Positions 34,548-43,261 of a stretch of 64,000 nucleotides of DNA are shown piece by piece. Source of the stretch: Rhodoferax lacus (GTDB taxonomy: Bacteria > Pseudomonadota > Gammaproteobacteria > Burkholderiales > Burkholderiaceae_C); assembly GCF_003415675.1 (NCBI RefSeq), contig NZ_QFZK01000001.1, forward strand, positions 496,001 to 560,000, in the 5' to 3' direction. The translations under genes and the position numbers were made by a program. The notes below the pieces were generated by a model. The model did no database searches. It was not told the origin of the DNA and saw nothing but the letters and a program-made list of their open reading frames with translations. Within the stretch, counting starts at the first letter, position 1; each line of letters opens with the position of its first letter.

Positions 34548-35845
34548 AGCAGGTCTTTGAGCTGGTGATAGGCCATGCCCAGCACCAAGCTGGGCTTGCG
34601 CAGCAGCGCGCCACCCGGAAAATTGCGGTGCTGCAACCGGGCAAACACATCAAAGCGTTCGGATTGCCCAATCACCGCCTCGGCTACCACCTTGCCGGCC
34701 AGCCCTGTTAGCGCCACACCGTGGCCGCTGAAGCCCTGCAGGTAAAACAGGTTGTTGCCCAAGCGCCCGAAGTCCGGTGCGCGGTTCATGCTGATGTCCA
34801 CAAAGCCGCCCCACACAAAATCCACCGGCACACCTTGCAGCGCGGGAAACACTTTGGCCATGCGCCGGGCCATGACAGCGCCCAGGTCCTTGGGCGTGCG
34901 GGTGGAGTAGCTCACACGGCCACCAAACAACATGCGGTGATCAGCGCTGAAGCGGAAGTAGTCCAGCACAAAGTTGTTGTCGCACACCGATGCATTGCTG
35001 GGGATGAGCTGCTGGCACAGCTTGGCACCCAGTGGTGCGGTGCCAATGATGTAGGTGCCCACCGGCATGATGCGGGGTTGCAACTCCGGCGCCACGCGCG
35101 GACCGTATTCGCCCAGGGTGCAGTTGCCAGCCAGCACGCCCCACTGCGCGCTCACCGTGCCGCGTGTGGTCCGGGCTTTGAGCGTGGCGCCGCGCTGGAT
35201 ATCCACCACGGCCGACTGCTCAAAAATCTGCACGCCCAGGCTGCGCGCCGCACGCGCCAGACCCAGGCCAAACTTCAGGGGATGCAAATGGCCCGATTTG
35301 CGCTCGAAGGCAGAGGCGCAGTAGCGCGGGCTCTGGATGTGGCGCTGCACCGCATCACCCGTGCAGAAGTCCGTCTTGAAACCGTAGTCGCGCTCCATCG
35401 CCTGCAGGTCCGCCTCCAGGGCCCGCGCTTTGCGCGGCGAATCGGCCACATACAGGTAGCCGGAGACCCGGTCGCAGTCGATGTTGAATTCCGCAATGCG
35501 CTGATCCATCAGGTCCATGGCCTCTACCGACATGTCCCAGGCCAGGCGCGCGTCGGCCTTGCCCAGTTGCGCCTCAAAGGGCTCCTGCCCGCTGGCATAG
35601 CCCACGATGGCCTGGCCGCCGTTGCGGCCTGAAGCACCACTGCACACCCGGTCGGCCTCCAGCACCACCACCTTGTAGCCTCGCTTTGCCAACTCGATGG
35701 CCGCCGACAGGCCGGCAAAGCCGGCCCCCACCACCAGCACATCGGCCGTGATATCACCCTGCAGGGGCGCACCCACAGGCTCGCGCTGTGCGCTGGCTTC
35801 GTAATAACTTTTCTGGTTGAGCAGGGTGTCGGAATCGAGCAGCAT
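34544..35845 (-). CDS. puuB: Gamma-glutamylputrescine oxidoreductase (FAD)
   Basis: A 433-residue FAD-dependent oxidase of the DAO family. The dinucleotide motif is VLVVGAGFAGLSAAIELAKR with a closing acidic residue in VVVLEADRVCSGASGRNGGQ. The C-terminal FAD-binding part has NNLFYLQGFSGHGVALTGLA. PuuB oxidises gamma-glutamylputrescine to the aldehyde with release of ammonia and peroxide. It starts at 35845, 18 bases after agmatinase, forming a two-gene unit. It converges on the MocR gene with a shared CTAG stop. Confidence 0.88.
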   Translation of the reverse strand: MLLDSDTLLNQKSYYEASAQREPVGAPLQGDITADVLVVGAGFAGLSAAIELAKRGYKVVVLEADRVCSGASGRNGGQAIVGYASGQEPFEAQLGKADARLAWDMSVEAMDLMDQRIAEFNIDCDRVSGYLYVADSPRKARALEADLQAMERDYGFKTDFCTGDAVQRHIQSPRYCASAFERKSGHLHPLKFGLGLARAARSLGVQIFEQSAVVDIQRGATLKARTTRGTVSAQWGVLAGNCTLGEYGPRVAPELQPRIMPVGTYIIGTAPLGAKLCQQLIPSNASVCDNNFVLDYFRFSADHRMLFGGRVSYSTRTPKDLGAVMARRMAKVFPALQGVPVDFVWGGFVDISMNRAPDFGRLGNNLFYLQGFSGHGVALTGLAGKVVAEAVIGQSERFDVFARLQHRNFPGGALLRKPSLVLGMAYHQLKDLL

Positions 35846-35863
35846 GGGATGTCCTTGAATGGC

Positions 35864-36784
35864 TTAGCGGCCTGCCTTGGCTATCTGGCCGCACAGATAG
35901 GTCCAGATGAATTGGGCAGCCGCATTGCTGGTAAGTTCGGCATGGTCGTAGGCCGGTGCCACTTCCACGCAGTCCATGCCGACGAAGTTGAGCGGCGCCA
36001 GTTCTTCCAGAAAGGTCATCACCTGCGAACTGCTCATGCCTCCGGGCTCGGGCGTGCCGGTGCCCGGCGCATAGGCCGGGTCCAGGCAGTCTATGTCCAG
36101 CGTCAAGTAGCAGGGCGTGTCACCTATGCGTGCCTTGATTTGCTCGATAACAGGCCCCAGCCCCAGGCCATCCTGGCCGCGCAGACTGCGCGCGGTGTAG
36201 ATCAGTCCGCCCTGGTCCTGGACGTACTCGCGTGCTGCGCGCTCGCCGCTGGAGCGCAGGCCAATCTGCACCGTCCGGCTGCGCTCCACCAGCCCCTCCT
36301 GGATGGCCTCATAGGTCCAGGTGCCGTGGCCCGAGGGTTCATCGAAATGGCTGCTCCAGGTGTCGCAGTGGGCATCAAAGTGGATGAGCGCCACCGGGCC
36401 GTGCCGGGCCTTGAGTGCGCGCAGCAGGGGCAAGGTCACGGAATGGTCGCCACCGATGAACACACAGTGGTGGCGGGCCATCAGCGCTGCTGCCTGCTGT
36501 TCGATATGCGCACGCACCTCTGTCAGCGGCGAGGCATTGGGCAGGCGCATGTCACCGGCATCGCCGAGGTGCTCCAGTGGACTGACATCAAACACGGGGT
36601 GTATGCCATCGCACAGCATGAGCGAGGCGCGGCGGATTTCCTGCGGACCGAAGCGGGCACCGGGGCGATTGGTTACAGCACCGTCAAACGGAACGCCGCA
36701 GACCGCAAAGGGCTGCGTGCCCAGCTGGGGTGCTGCCAGAAAGCGGTTGCTGTTGTTGGCGTATGCAAATTGTCCGATGGCCAT
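35864..36784 (-). CDS. speB: Agmatinase / ureohydrolase
   Basis: A 306-residue manganese ureohydrolase that splits agmatine into putrescine and urea. The metal-binding motifs are FIGGDHSVTLPLL, LIHFDAHCDTW and LDIDCLDPAYAPGTGTPEPG. The N-terminal FDGAVTNRPGARFGPQEIRR is typical of SpeB. It is the first gene of the speB-puuB unit, so putrescine made here would feed directly into PuuA-PuuB. A related guanidinobutyrase or guanidinopropionase function is possible, as these enzymes are hard to tell apart by eye. Confidence 0.9.
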   Translation of the reverse strand: MAIGQFAYANNSNRFLAAPQLGTQPFAVCGVPFDGAVTNRPGARFGPQEIRRASLMLCDGIHPVFDVSPLEHLGDAGDMRLPNASPLTEVRAHIEQQAAALMARHHCVFIGGDHSVTLPLLRALKARHGPVALIHFDAHCDTWSSHFDEPSGHGTWTYEAIQEGLVERSRTVQIGLRSSGERAAREYVQDQGGLIYTARSLRGQDGLGLGPVIEQIKARIGDTPCYLTLDIDCLDPAYAPGTGTPEPGGMSSSQVMTFLEELAPLNFVGMDCVEVAPAYDHAELTSNAAAQFIWTYLCGQIAKAGR

Positions 36785-36978
36785 GGGGTACCTGTGGGGT
36801 GGATCACAAAGCCAGTACGTTAGCGCACGCGGCCTGCACCGGCTGGGTCCAATTCAGGCAGAGGGCGCTAAACCACTGCGGTGCAGCCCAGGGCCCTGCT
36901 CGCCGCGCACCATGGTGTACGCTCAGCCGCTTTGCCAAGCCCACGCACACGCAAAGCCCACACCCAAGCCTGATACCC

Positions 36979-37935
36979 ATGCACCGCACCGCCACACACA
37001 ACTCCAAGCGCCTGCTGGCCTATGGCTATTTGGCCCTGAGCATGGCGCTGGCCGGCAGCTATGTGGCTCTGTCCAAGCCGCTGGTCGCCGCGCTGCCGGT
37101 GTTTCTGCTGGCCTGGCTGCGCTTTGGCATTGGCGGCATTGCCATGGCCCACTGGCTCAAGAAGCCGCCGGGTGAAGCGCCCATGACACGGGCCACCAAA
37201 CAGCTGCTGTTTCTGGAATCGTTTTTGGGCAACTTCCTGTTTTCCATCTGCATGCTGTTTGGCGTGAGCATGACCAGTGCCGTGTCGGCCGGCGTCATCA
37301 TGGCGGCCATACCGGCGGTGGTGGCGCTGATGAGTTGGGTCTTCCTGAAGGAAACCATTGGGCCGCGCATCTGGGCTGCGGTGGCCTGTGGCGCTGTGGG
37401 CATTGGGCTGCTGGCCCTCACCCGCCACAGCCCGGCCGCCGGAGCGGCATCGGACGCTGCAAGCGGCAGCCGCGTGCTGCTGGGCAACCTGCTGGTGTTT
37501 GGCGCGGTCTTGTGCGAGGCCTTTTATGCGGTGATCGGCAAGAAGCTCACCGGCGCTGTGTCACCCAAGCGCATCAGCGCCCTCATCAACCTGTGCGGCT
37601 TTTTGCTGATGACGCCCCTGGGGATTTACACCGCCTGGCATTTCGACTTCGCCGCCGTGCATGCCTCATCCTGGTTGCTGCTGGTGTTTTACGCCATGGC
37701 TGCCAGCGTCTGGACCGTGTGGCTATGGATGACGGGCTCAACAAATGTGCCTGCGGCGCACGCAGGTGTATTCACCGTGCTGCTGCCCATCTCGGCTGCC
37801 CTGGTGGGCGTGCTGGTGCTGGGGGAGCCGCTGGGTGGCCTGCAGATGCTGGCCTTTGCCATTGCCCTGCTCGGCGTCTTGCTGGCCACACTGCCGGGTC
37901 GCCAGGCCCCGACTGCGATTGAGCCGCACGTTTGA
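36979..37935 (+). CDS. EamA/DMT-family transporter
   Basis: A 318-residue inner-membrane protein with about ten helices in two EamA repeats, from LLAYGYLALSMALAGSYVAL to MLAFAIALLGVLLATL. Charged loop residues such as WVFLKETIGPRIWAA mark the first repeat's end and VLVLGEPLGGLQMLA the second's. The family exports amino acids, metabolites or drugs; no substrate is evident. I chose ATG 36979 as the first codon giving a normal cytoplasmic start; no strong ribosome site is seen. It is divergent from speB with 194 bases between. Confidence 0.85.
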   Translation: MHRTATHNSKRLLAYGYLALSMALAGSYVALSKPLVAALPVFLLAWLRFGIGGIAMAHWLKKPPGEAPMTRATKQLLFLESFLGNFLFSICMLFGVSMTSAVSAGVIMAAIPAVVALMSWVFLKETIGPRIWAAVACGAVGIGLLALTRHSPAAGAASDAASGSRVLLGNLLVFGAVLCEAFYAVIGKKLTGAVSPKRISALINLCGFLLMTPLGIYTAWHFDFAAVHASSWLLLVFYAMAASVWTVWLWMTGSTNVPAAHAGVFTVLLPISAALVGVLVLGEPLGGLQMLAFAIALLGVLLATLPGRQAPTAIEPHV

Positions 37936-37974
37936 AGGCCGCGGCCCCGTGCGCAATTACGGACCGCAGGCGCG

Positions 37975-38496
37975 TTACTGCAATGCCTTGCTGCTGACCA
38001 CGATGCCATCCGCATCGGCATAGAGCCAATCACCGGGACGCACCCAAACGCCCTGGATCTGCACCGCCACCTGGGCCTGGCCTTCCTGGCGCTTCTCGGT
38101 GGGCATGGGCATGGCGGCCAAGGCGCGTATGCCCACTGCGTGACCAGCCAGCTCCGCGGTGTCGCGCACACAGCCGTCGATCACCACACCGGCCCAACCA
38201 TTGCGCGCGGCTGCCGCGCCCAGGTTGCCGCCCAGCAGGGCGCGGCGCAGGGAGCCGCCACCATCCACCACCAGCACCTTGGCCACACGGCCCTGGGGCG
38301 TGTCGATCCAGCCCTGCGCGTCCACTGCAGCCTTGACCAGGGTGTTGTCCTCAAAGCATTTGACCGTCTCCACCGGACCGGCGAAGGTTTTGAGCTGGCC
38401 GAAATCGAGAAACGCCGGAGGCAAAACACGAAAATCACCGGAGCTGTCGGCCTTGTGGGCGTCACAAAAATCACAGGTGGCAAACGACGTACTCAT
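37975..38496 (-). CDS. RraA-like protein / 4-hydroxy-4-methyl-2-oxoglutarate aldolase
   Basis: A 173-residue RraA-family protein. The conserved core reads GGNLGAAAARNGWAGVVIDG, CVRDTAELAGHAVGI and the end part GDWLYADADGIVVSSKAL, with the Arg and Asp used by HMG/CHA aldolases. In this family, members either are class II aldolases cleaving 4-hydroxy-4-methyl-2-oxoglutarate or oxaloacetate, or inhibit RNase E (E. coli RraA). In Burkholderiales the aldolase role is more likely. ATG 38496 begins MSTSFATCDFCDAHK; an open frame upstream is AT-rich and probably non-coding. It converges on the EamA gene. Confidence 0.87.
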   Translation of the reverse strand: MSTSFATCDFCDAHKADSSGDFRVLPPAFLDFGQLKTFAGPVETVKCFEDNTLVKAAVDAQGWIDTPQGRVAKVLVVDGGGSLRRALLGGNLGAAAARNGWAGVVIDGCVRDTAELAGHAVGIRALAAMPMPTEKRQEGQAQVAVQIQGVWVRPGDWLYADADGIVVSSKALQ

Positions 38497-38674
38497 GCTG
38501 GGGCGCTCCTTTTTGCGTAAAGCATCAATTCTCCAATGAAAAAAACAACATCCTCGAGTGAAAAAAGTATTTTCCCGCTTGGAATCGCCTATTTTCTCCA
38601 GTAGCATGCGCTCTACCAGTGAAGACGCAGACTTCTTCCTGGTGATTAATCAACTTCTAGAAGGACAATCAATC

Positions 38675-39142
38675 ATGGCAACTGCAAAAAAACCGGCTGC
38701 AAAAAAAGCCGCTCCCGCAAAGAAGGCTGCGGCACCCGCTAAAAAAGCGGCTCCAGCCAAGAAGGTAGCCGTCAAGGCCGCTGCACCAGCCAAGAAGGCT
38801 GCGGCTCCTGCCAAGAAGGCAGCTCCCGCGAAGAAGGCTGCCGCTCCTGCCAAAAAGGCAGCTCCAGCCAAGAAGGCTGCTCCCGCAAAGAAGCGCACCG
38901 TCAATGCCGCCTTCATGAAGGCACTGACACCCAGCGCAGCACTGGCAGCAGTGGTTGGCACCAATGGCCTGCCCCGCACCGAAGTGGTCAGCAAGCTGTG
39001 GACTTACATCAAAAAGCACGGTCTGCAAGACAGCGTTAACAAGCGCATGATCAATGCCGACGCCAAGCTCAAGGAAGTCTTCGGCAAGGCACAGGTTTCC
39101 ATGTTTGAGATGGCTGGCCTGATCGGCAAGCACCTCAAGTAA
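38675..39142 (+). CDS. SWIB/MDM2-domain protein with histone-H1-like Lys/Ala-rich tail
   Basis: A 155-residue protein in two parts. Residues 1-73 are a low-complexity basic arm built from PAKKAA and PAKKAAA repeats, like bacterial histone-H1-like and AlgP-type proteins, which bind DNA. Residues about 76-155 form a SWIB domain, with FMKALTPSAALAAVVGTNGL, then SKLWTYIKKHGLQDSVNKRM and INADAKLKEVFGK. SWIB domains are known from eukaryotic SWI/SNF and MDM2 and from chlamydiae and several proteobacteria; function in bacteria is poorly known, probably chromosome-associated. ATG 38675 has an AGAAGGAC site. A strong terminator follows, so it is monocistronic. Confidence 0.9.
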   Translation: MATAKKPAAKKAAPAKKAAAPAKKAAPAKKVAVKAAAPAKKAAAPAKKAAPAKKAAAPAKKAAPAKKAAPAKKRTVNAAFMKALTPSAALAAVVGTNGLPRTEVVSKLWTYIKKHGLQDSVNKRMINADAKLKEVFGKAQVSMFEMAGLIGKHLK

Positions 39143-39162
39143 TCCGGGTCCTGGCACCAGCC

Positions 39163-39192
39163 AAAAAGGGTCGGCGCATGCCGGCCTTTTTT
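39163..39192 (+). terminator. Rho-independent terminator after SWIB gene
   Basis: A stem of AAAAAGGGTCGGC with GCCGGCCTTTTTT, loop GCAT and two G-T pairs, is followed by a T-run, 20 bases after the SWIB stop. It separates this gene from dppB. Confidence 0.88.
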
Positions 39193-39247
39193 GTTTGGCC
39201 TGGCGCCTTGTGTATGCTGTTTCCCTTTCCAACCAGGACCGAGCCCC

Positions 39248-40258
39248 ATGTTCCGCTTTGTACTCACGCGCCTGAGCCTGGTCATCCCGACCTTCTTCGG
39301 CATGACCCTGTTGGCCTTCTTCCTGATCCGTCTGGTCCCGGGTGACCCGATTGAAACCCTGGCCGGCGAACGTGGCATCGATGCAGCCCGCCACGCCAAG
39401 CTGCTCACCGAATACGGGCTGGACCAACCCGTCATCGTGCAGTACGGCATCTACATCGGCAAGGTGCTGCACGGCGACCTCGGTAAATCCATCATCACGC
39501 AGGCACCGGTGCTCAGCGAGTTTGGCGCCCTGTTCCCGGCCACCATCGAGCTGGCGGTATGTGCCATTCTGTTTGCGCTCATCATCGGCATACCGGCCGG
39601 TATTCTGGCCGCAGTCAAGCGCAACTCGGTACTGGACCACGGTGTCATGGGCGTGTCCCTGGCGGGCTATTCCATGCCGATTTTCTGGTGGGGCCTGTTG
39701 CTGATTCTGCTGTTCTCGGTGCAGCTGGACCTGACCCCCGTGTCAGGCCGCATATCGGTGGAATACTTCTTTGACTCGGTCACGGGCTTCCTGCTGATCG
39801 ACTCGCTGCTGTCAGGCCAGAAAGGCGCGTTTTTGTCGACCCTCTCGCATCTGCTGCTCCCAACCATTGTGTTGGGCACCAACCCGCTGGCGGTGATCGC
39901 GCGCATGACGCGCTCGGCCATGCTCGAAGTCCTGGGTGAGGACTACATCCGCACGGCCCGCGCCAAGGGCCTGTCCAATCTGCGGGTGGTGGCCGTGCAT
40001 GCGCTGCGCAATGCGCTGATTCCCGTCATCACCGTCATCGGGCTGCAGGTGGGCGTGCTATTCACCGGCGCCATCCTCACCGAGACCATCTTCTCCTGGC
40101 CAGGCGTGGGCAAATGGCTGATCGAAGCCATCAGCCGGCGCGACTACCCCGTGCTGCAAGGCGGCATGCTGTTGCTCGGCGTGGTGGTCATGGCCGTCAA
40201 CCTGCTGGTCGATGTGACCTACGGCATCATCAACCCCCGCATCCGGCACCAATCATGA
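39248..40258 (+). CDS. dppB: Peptide ABC transporter permease DppB
   Basis: A 336-residue inner-membrane permease of the DppB/OppB type. The N-terminus MFRFVLTRLSLVIPTFFGMT with LIRLVPGDPIETLAGERG is the family hallmark. The EAA-like loop contains DYIRTARAKGLSNLRVVAVH. It pairs with DppC to form the channel. ATG 39248 is used; upstream in-frame codons fall in the terminator. Its stop overlaps the dppC start (ATGA). Confidence 0.93.
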   Translation: MFRFVLTRLSLVIPTFFGMTLLAFFLIRLVPGDPIETLAGERGIDAARHAKLLTEYGLDQPVIVQYGIYIGKVLHGDLGKSIITQAPVLSEFGALFPATIELAVCAILFALIIGIPAGILAAVKRNSVLDHGVMGVSLAGYSMPIFWWGLLLILLFSVQLDLTPVSGRISVEYFFDSVTGFLLIDSLLSGQKGAFLSTLSHLLLPTIVLGTNPLAVIARMTRSAMLEVLGEDYIRTARAKGLSNLRVVAVHALRNALIPVITVIGLQVGVLFTGAILTETIFSWPGVGKWLIEAISRRDYPVLQGGMLLLGVVVMAVNLLVDVTYGIINPRIRHQS

Positions 40259-41175
40259 GCAGCACCAACAACAGCGTGACCCTGAGCCAGGCCGACAGCG
40301 ACGCACTGGCGGCCCATGTGAGCCCGCTGCGTGATTTCTGGCGCTCTTTTTCCGCCAACAAGGGCGCAGTGGGCGGCCTGGTGATTGTGTGCCTGGTGCT
40401 GCTGCTGGCCGCCTTTGCCAACCAGATCGCGCCCTATGCTCCCGACCTGACCGACAACTCTGTATTCCTTGTGCCGCCCGCCTGGCAAAGCGGCGGCAGT
40501 TCGGCCCACCTGCTGGGCACCGATGCGATTGGCCGCGACATCCTCTCGCGCCTCATCTTCGGCGCGCGCCTCTCGCTGCTGATCGGTGTGGCGGTGGTGG
40601 TGATATCCATCGTCTCCGGCACCGTGCTGGGCTTGCTGGCCGGCTATATACGCGGCATCTTTGAGGTGCTGGTAATGCGCCTGATGGACATCATCCTGAC
40701 CCTGCCCAGCCTGCTGCTGGCGATTGTGATCGTAGCTATCCTGGGGCCAGGCCTGATGAACGCCATGCTGGCCGTGGCCATTGTGGTGTTGCCGCATTAC
40801 GTGCGCATCACGCGCGCGGCCGTGATTGCCGAGGCCTCGCGCGACTACGTAACCGCTGCACGCATGGGCGGGGCCAGCCATCTGCGCCTGATGTTCAGTG
40901 AGATATTGCCCAACTGCACGGCGCCCCTGATCGTGCAGGCCTCGCTGGGTATTTCAGCGGCGATTCTGGATGCGGCGGCCCTGGGCTTTCTGGGCCTGGG
41001 CGCACAACCGCCCTCGCCCGAATGGGGCACCATGCTGGCCGATGCGCGCGAGTTCGTGTTGCGCGCCTGGTGGGTGGTGACCTTCCCCGGCCTGGCCATC
41101 CTGATCACGGTGTTGGCCTTCAATCTGCTGGGCGACGGCCTGCGCGATGCGCTGGACCCAAAGCTCAAGCGCTAA
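40255..41175 (+). CDS. dppC: Peptide ABC transporter permease DppC
   Basis: A 306-residue permease partner of DppB. It shows [20 protein letters not shown], a typical DppC/OppC segment, the coupling loop [20 protein letters not shown], and the conserved end [17 protein letters not shown]. The ATG at 40255 overlaps the dppB stop by four bases, which implies translational coupling. It is followed by dppD after 25 bases. Confidence 0.94.
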   Translation: MSSTNNSVTLSQADSDALAAHVSPLRDFWRSFSANKGAVGGLVIVCLVLLLAAFANQIAPYAPDLTDNSVFLVPPAWQSGGSSAHLLGTDAIGRDILSRLIFGARLSLLIGVAVVVISIVSGTVLGLLAGYIRGIFEVLVMRLMDIILTLPSLLLAIVIVAILGPGLMNAMLAVAIVVLPHYVRITRAAVIAEASRDYVTAARMGGASHLRLMFSEILPNCTAPLIVQASLGISAAILDAAALGFLGLGAQPPSPEWGTMLADAREFVLRAWWVVTFPGLAILITVLAFNLLGDGLRDALDPKLKR

Positions 41176-41200
41176 GCCTCTGCAACCTTCAAAGTACAAC

Positions 41201-42178
41201 ATGGCATTGCTTGAAATAAACAACCTGTCGGTGCAGTTCCCCAGCCACAAGGCGGTGATGCACGCGGTGGACGGCGTGAGTTTTTCCATTGAGCCTGGCG
41301 AGGTGCTGGGCATTGTGGGTGAATCGGGCTCGGGCAAAAGCGTCACCATGATGGCGCTGATGGGCCTGGTGGGTTATCCCGGCGTGGTGAAGGCCGACGC
41401 CATGCGCTTCGATGGCCACGACCTGCTGCACCTCTCCGAGCGCGAGCGCCGCAAGATCATCGGCAAAGACCTGGCCATGATCTTCCAGGACCCCACCACC
41501 AGCCTGAACCCCTGCTTCACCGTGGGCTTCCAGCTGGCCGAGACCCTCAAGCTGCATCTGGGCATGACGCGCGCGCAGGCCCGCACCCGCTCGGTGGAAC
41601 TGCTGGAGCAGGTGGGCATACCGGCACCCGAGAGCCGGCTGGACCTGTACCCGCACCAGTTCTCCGGCGGCATGGCCCAGCGCGTGATGATTGCCATGGC
41701 GATTGCCTGCAACCCCAAGCTGTTGATTGCCGACGAGCCCACCACCGCGCTGGACGTGACCATCCAGGCGCAGATTCTGGACCTGCTGCGCACCTTGCAA
41801 AAAGAGCGCGGCATGGCCCTGGTGCTGATCACCCACAACATGGGCGTGGTCAGCGAAATGGCGCAGCGCGTGGCGGTGATGTATGCCGGCCAATTGATGG
41901 AGCAGCGCACCGCCCTGGATCTGTTTGCCACGCCCATGCACCCCTATACCGAAGCCCTGATGGCCTCCATGCCCGAGCGCAGCAGCGGCAGTGGCCGCCT
42001 GGCCACCATTCCCGGCATGGTGCCCGGCCTGTTTGACCGGCCCACCGGCTGCCTGTTTGCGCCACGCTGCAACTACTGCCAGCCCGCTTGCGACACCCGA
42101 CCGCAACTGCAGGCCCGCGCGCACGGTGCGGTGCGCTGCCATTTCCCGTTGACCGCCAAAACCGGGGAGGTCGTATGA
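41201..42178 (+). CDS. dppD: Peptide ABC transporter ATP-binding protein DppD
   Basis: A 325-residue ATPase. Walker A is [19 protein letters not shown], the signature [20 protein letters not shown] and Walker [21 protein letters not shown]. The C-terminal oligopeptide domain carries the four-cysteine iron-sulphur-like set in [20 protein letters not shown], common in this subfamily. Its stop overlaps the dppF start (ATGA at 42175-42178). Confidence 0.94.
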   Translation: MALLEINNLSVQFPSHKAVMHAVDGVSFSIEPGEVLGIVGESGSGKSVTMMALMGLVGYPGVVKADAMRFDGHDLLHLSERERRKIIGKDLAMIFQDPTTSLNPCFTVGFQLAETLKLHLGMTRAQARTRSVELLEQVGIPAPESRLDLYPHQFSGGMAQRVMIAMAIACNPKLLIADEPTTALDVTIQAQILDLLRTLQKERGMALVLITHNMGVVSEMAQRVAVMYAGQLMEQRTALDLFATPMHPYTEALMASMPERSSGSGRLATIPGMVPGLFDRPTGCLFAPRCNYCQPACDTRPQLQARAHGAVRCHFPLTAKTGEVV

Positions 42179-43200
42179 GCGCAGTCCCATTGGGCAGCAT
42201 GCCCACGCCAAGCCAGACCCCGTCCGACCAGGCACCGGTTGTCGTTGCCGCCGACCTCAGGCAGGTCTACCCCATCAGCCGCGGGCCCTTGCGCGCACCG
42301 GCGCAGTTGCAGGCCGTCAGCGGCGTGTCCTTTACCCTGCAGGCCGGCAAGACGCTGGCCGTGGTCGGGGAATCGGGTTGCGGCAAGTCCACGCTGGCGC
42401 GCATGGTCACGCTGATCGAAAAGCCCACAGCGGGCGCCCTCAGCCTGGGCGGTGTGGACGTGCTCCAGTCCCATGACAAAAAGGCCTTGCGCCAAAAAGT
42501 GCAGCTGGTGTTCCAGAACCCCTATGGCTCGCTCAATCCGCGCAAGCGCATAGGCCAGATTCTGGAAGCGCCACTGGAAATCAACACCGAACTGGGTGCC
42601 ACCGAACGCGCCGAGCGGGCCCGCGCCATGCTGGCCAAGGTGGGCTTGCGCCCCGAGCACTACGACCGCTATCCGCACATGTTTTCCGGCGGCCAGCGCC
42701 AGCGCATCGCGATTGCGCGCGCCCTCATGCTCAACCCGCTGCTGGTGGTGGCCGATGAGCCGGTGTCGGCACTCGACGTGTCCATCCAGGCCCAGGTGCT
42801 CAACCTGCTGGCCGACTTGCAGCGCGAGTTGGGCCTGGCCTATCTGTTCATCTCGCATGACCTGGGCGTGGTGCGCCACATTGCGCACGATGTGCTGGTG
42901 ATGTACCTGGGCAGCACCGTGGAGCATGGCGACAAGGAAACCATTTTCCAAAAGCCCCTGCACCCCTATACCCAGGCTTTGCTGGCGTCTACGCCTGGCC
43001 TGGCAGGTAGCGGCGTGGCGCGCAAACGCATCGTGCTTAGCGGCGAACTGCCCTCGCCCCTGAACCCGCCCACGGGCTGCGTGTTTTCCACGCGCTGTCC
43101 CCATGCCGTGGCGCACTGCCATGTTGAACGACCACCGCTGCGGGAGTTGATGGGGCGCAAGGTTGCGTGCTTTGAAGCCGAAAAGCTGACGCAACCGTGA
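42175..43200 (+). CDS. dppF: Peptide ABC transporter ATP-binding protein DppF
   Basis: A 341-residue second ATPase. Walker A is [16 protein letters not shown], the Q-loop [20 protein letters not shown], signature [16 protein letters not shown] and Walker [20 protein letters not shown]. The C-terminal part has [15 protein letters not shown]. It heterodimerises with DppD to power import. It starts inside the dppD stop and is followed by dppA after 61 bases. Confidence 0.94.
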   Translation: MSAVPLGSMPTPSQTPSDQAPVVVAADLRQVYPISRGPLRAPAQLQAVSGVSFTLQAGKTLAVVGESGCGKSTLARMVTLIEKPTAGALSLGGVDVLQSHDKKALRQKVQLVFQNPYGSLNPRKRIGQILEAPLEINTELGATERAERARAMLAKVGLRPEHYDRYPHMFSGGQRQRIAIARALMLNPLLVVADEPVSALDVSIQAQVLNLLADLQRELGLAYLFISHDLGVVRHIAHDVLVMYLGSTVEHGDKETIFQKPLHPYTQALLASTPGLAGSGVARKRIVLSGELPSPLNPPTGCVFSTRCPHAVAHCHVERPPLRELMGRKVACFEAEKLTQP

Positions 43201-43261
43201 CAACCCGCATACGGACGCGGCTGCGGTCGCGTACTATGGCGTTTTAACCTGGAGGTGATCG

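Noticed and set aside
36834..36886. Inverted repeat CTGCACCG / CGGTGCAG between speB and the EamA gene
   Set aside because: Arms of eight bases separated by 37 in GC-rich DNA are likely by chance; no link to a promoter could be seen.
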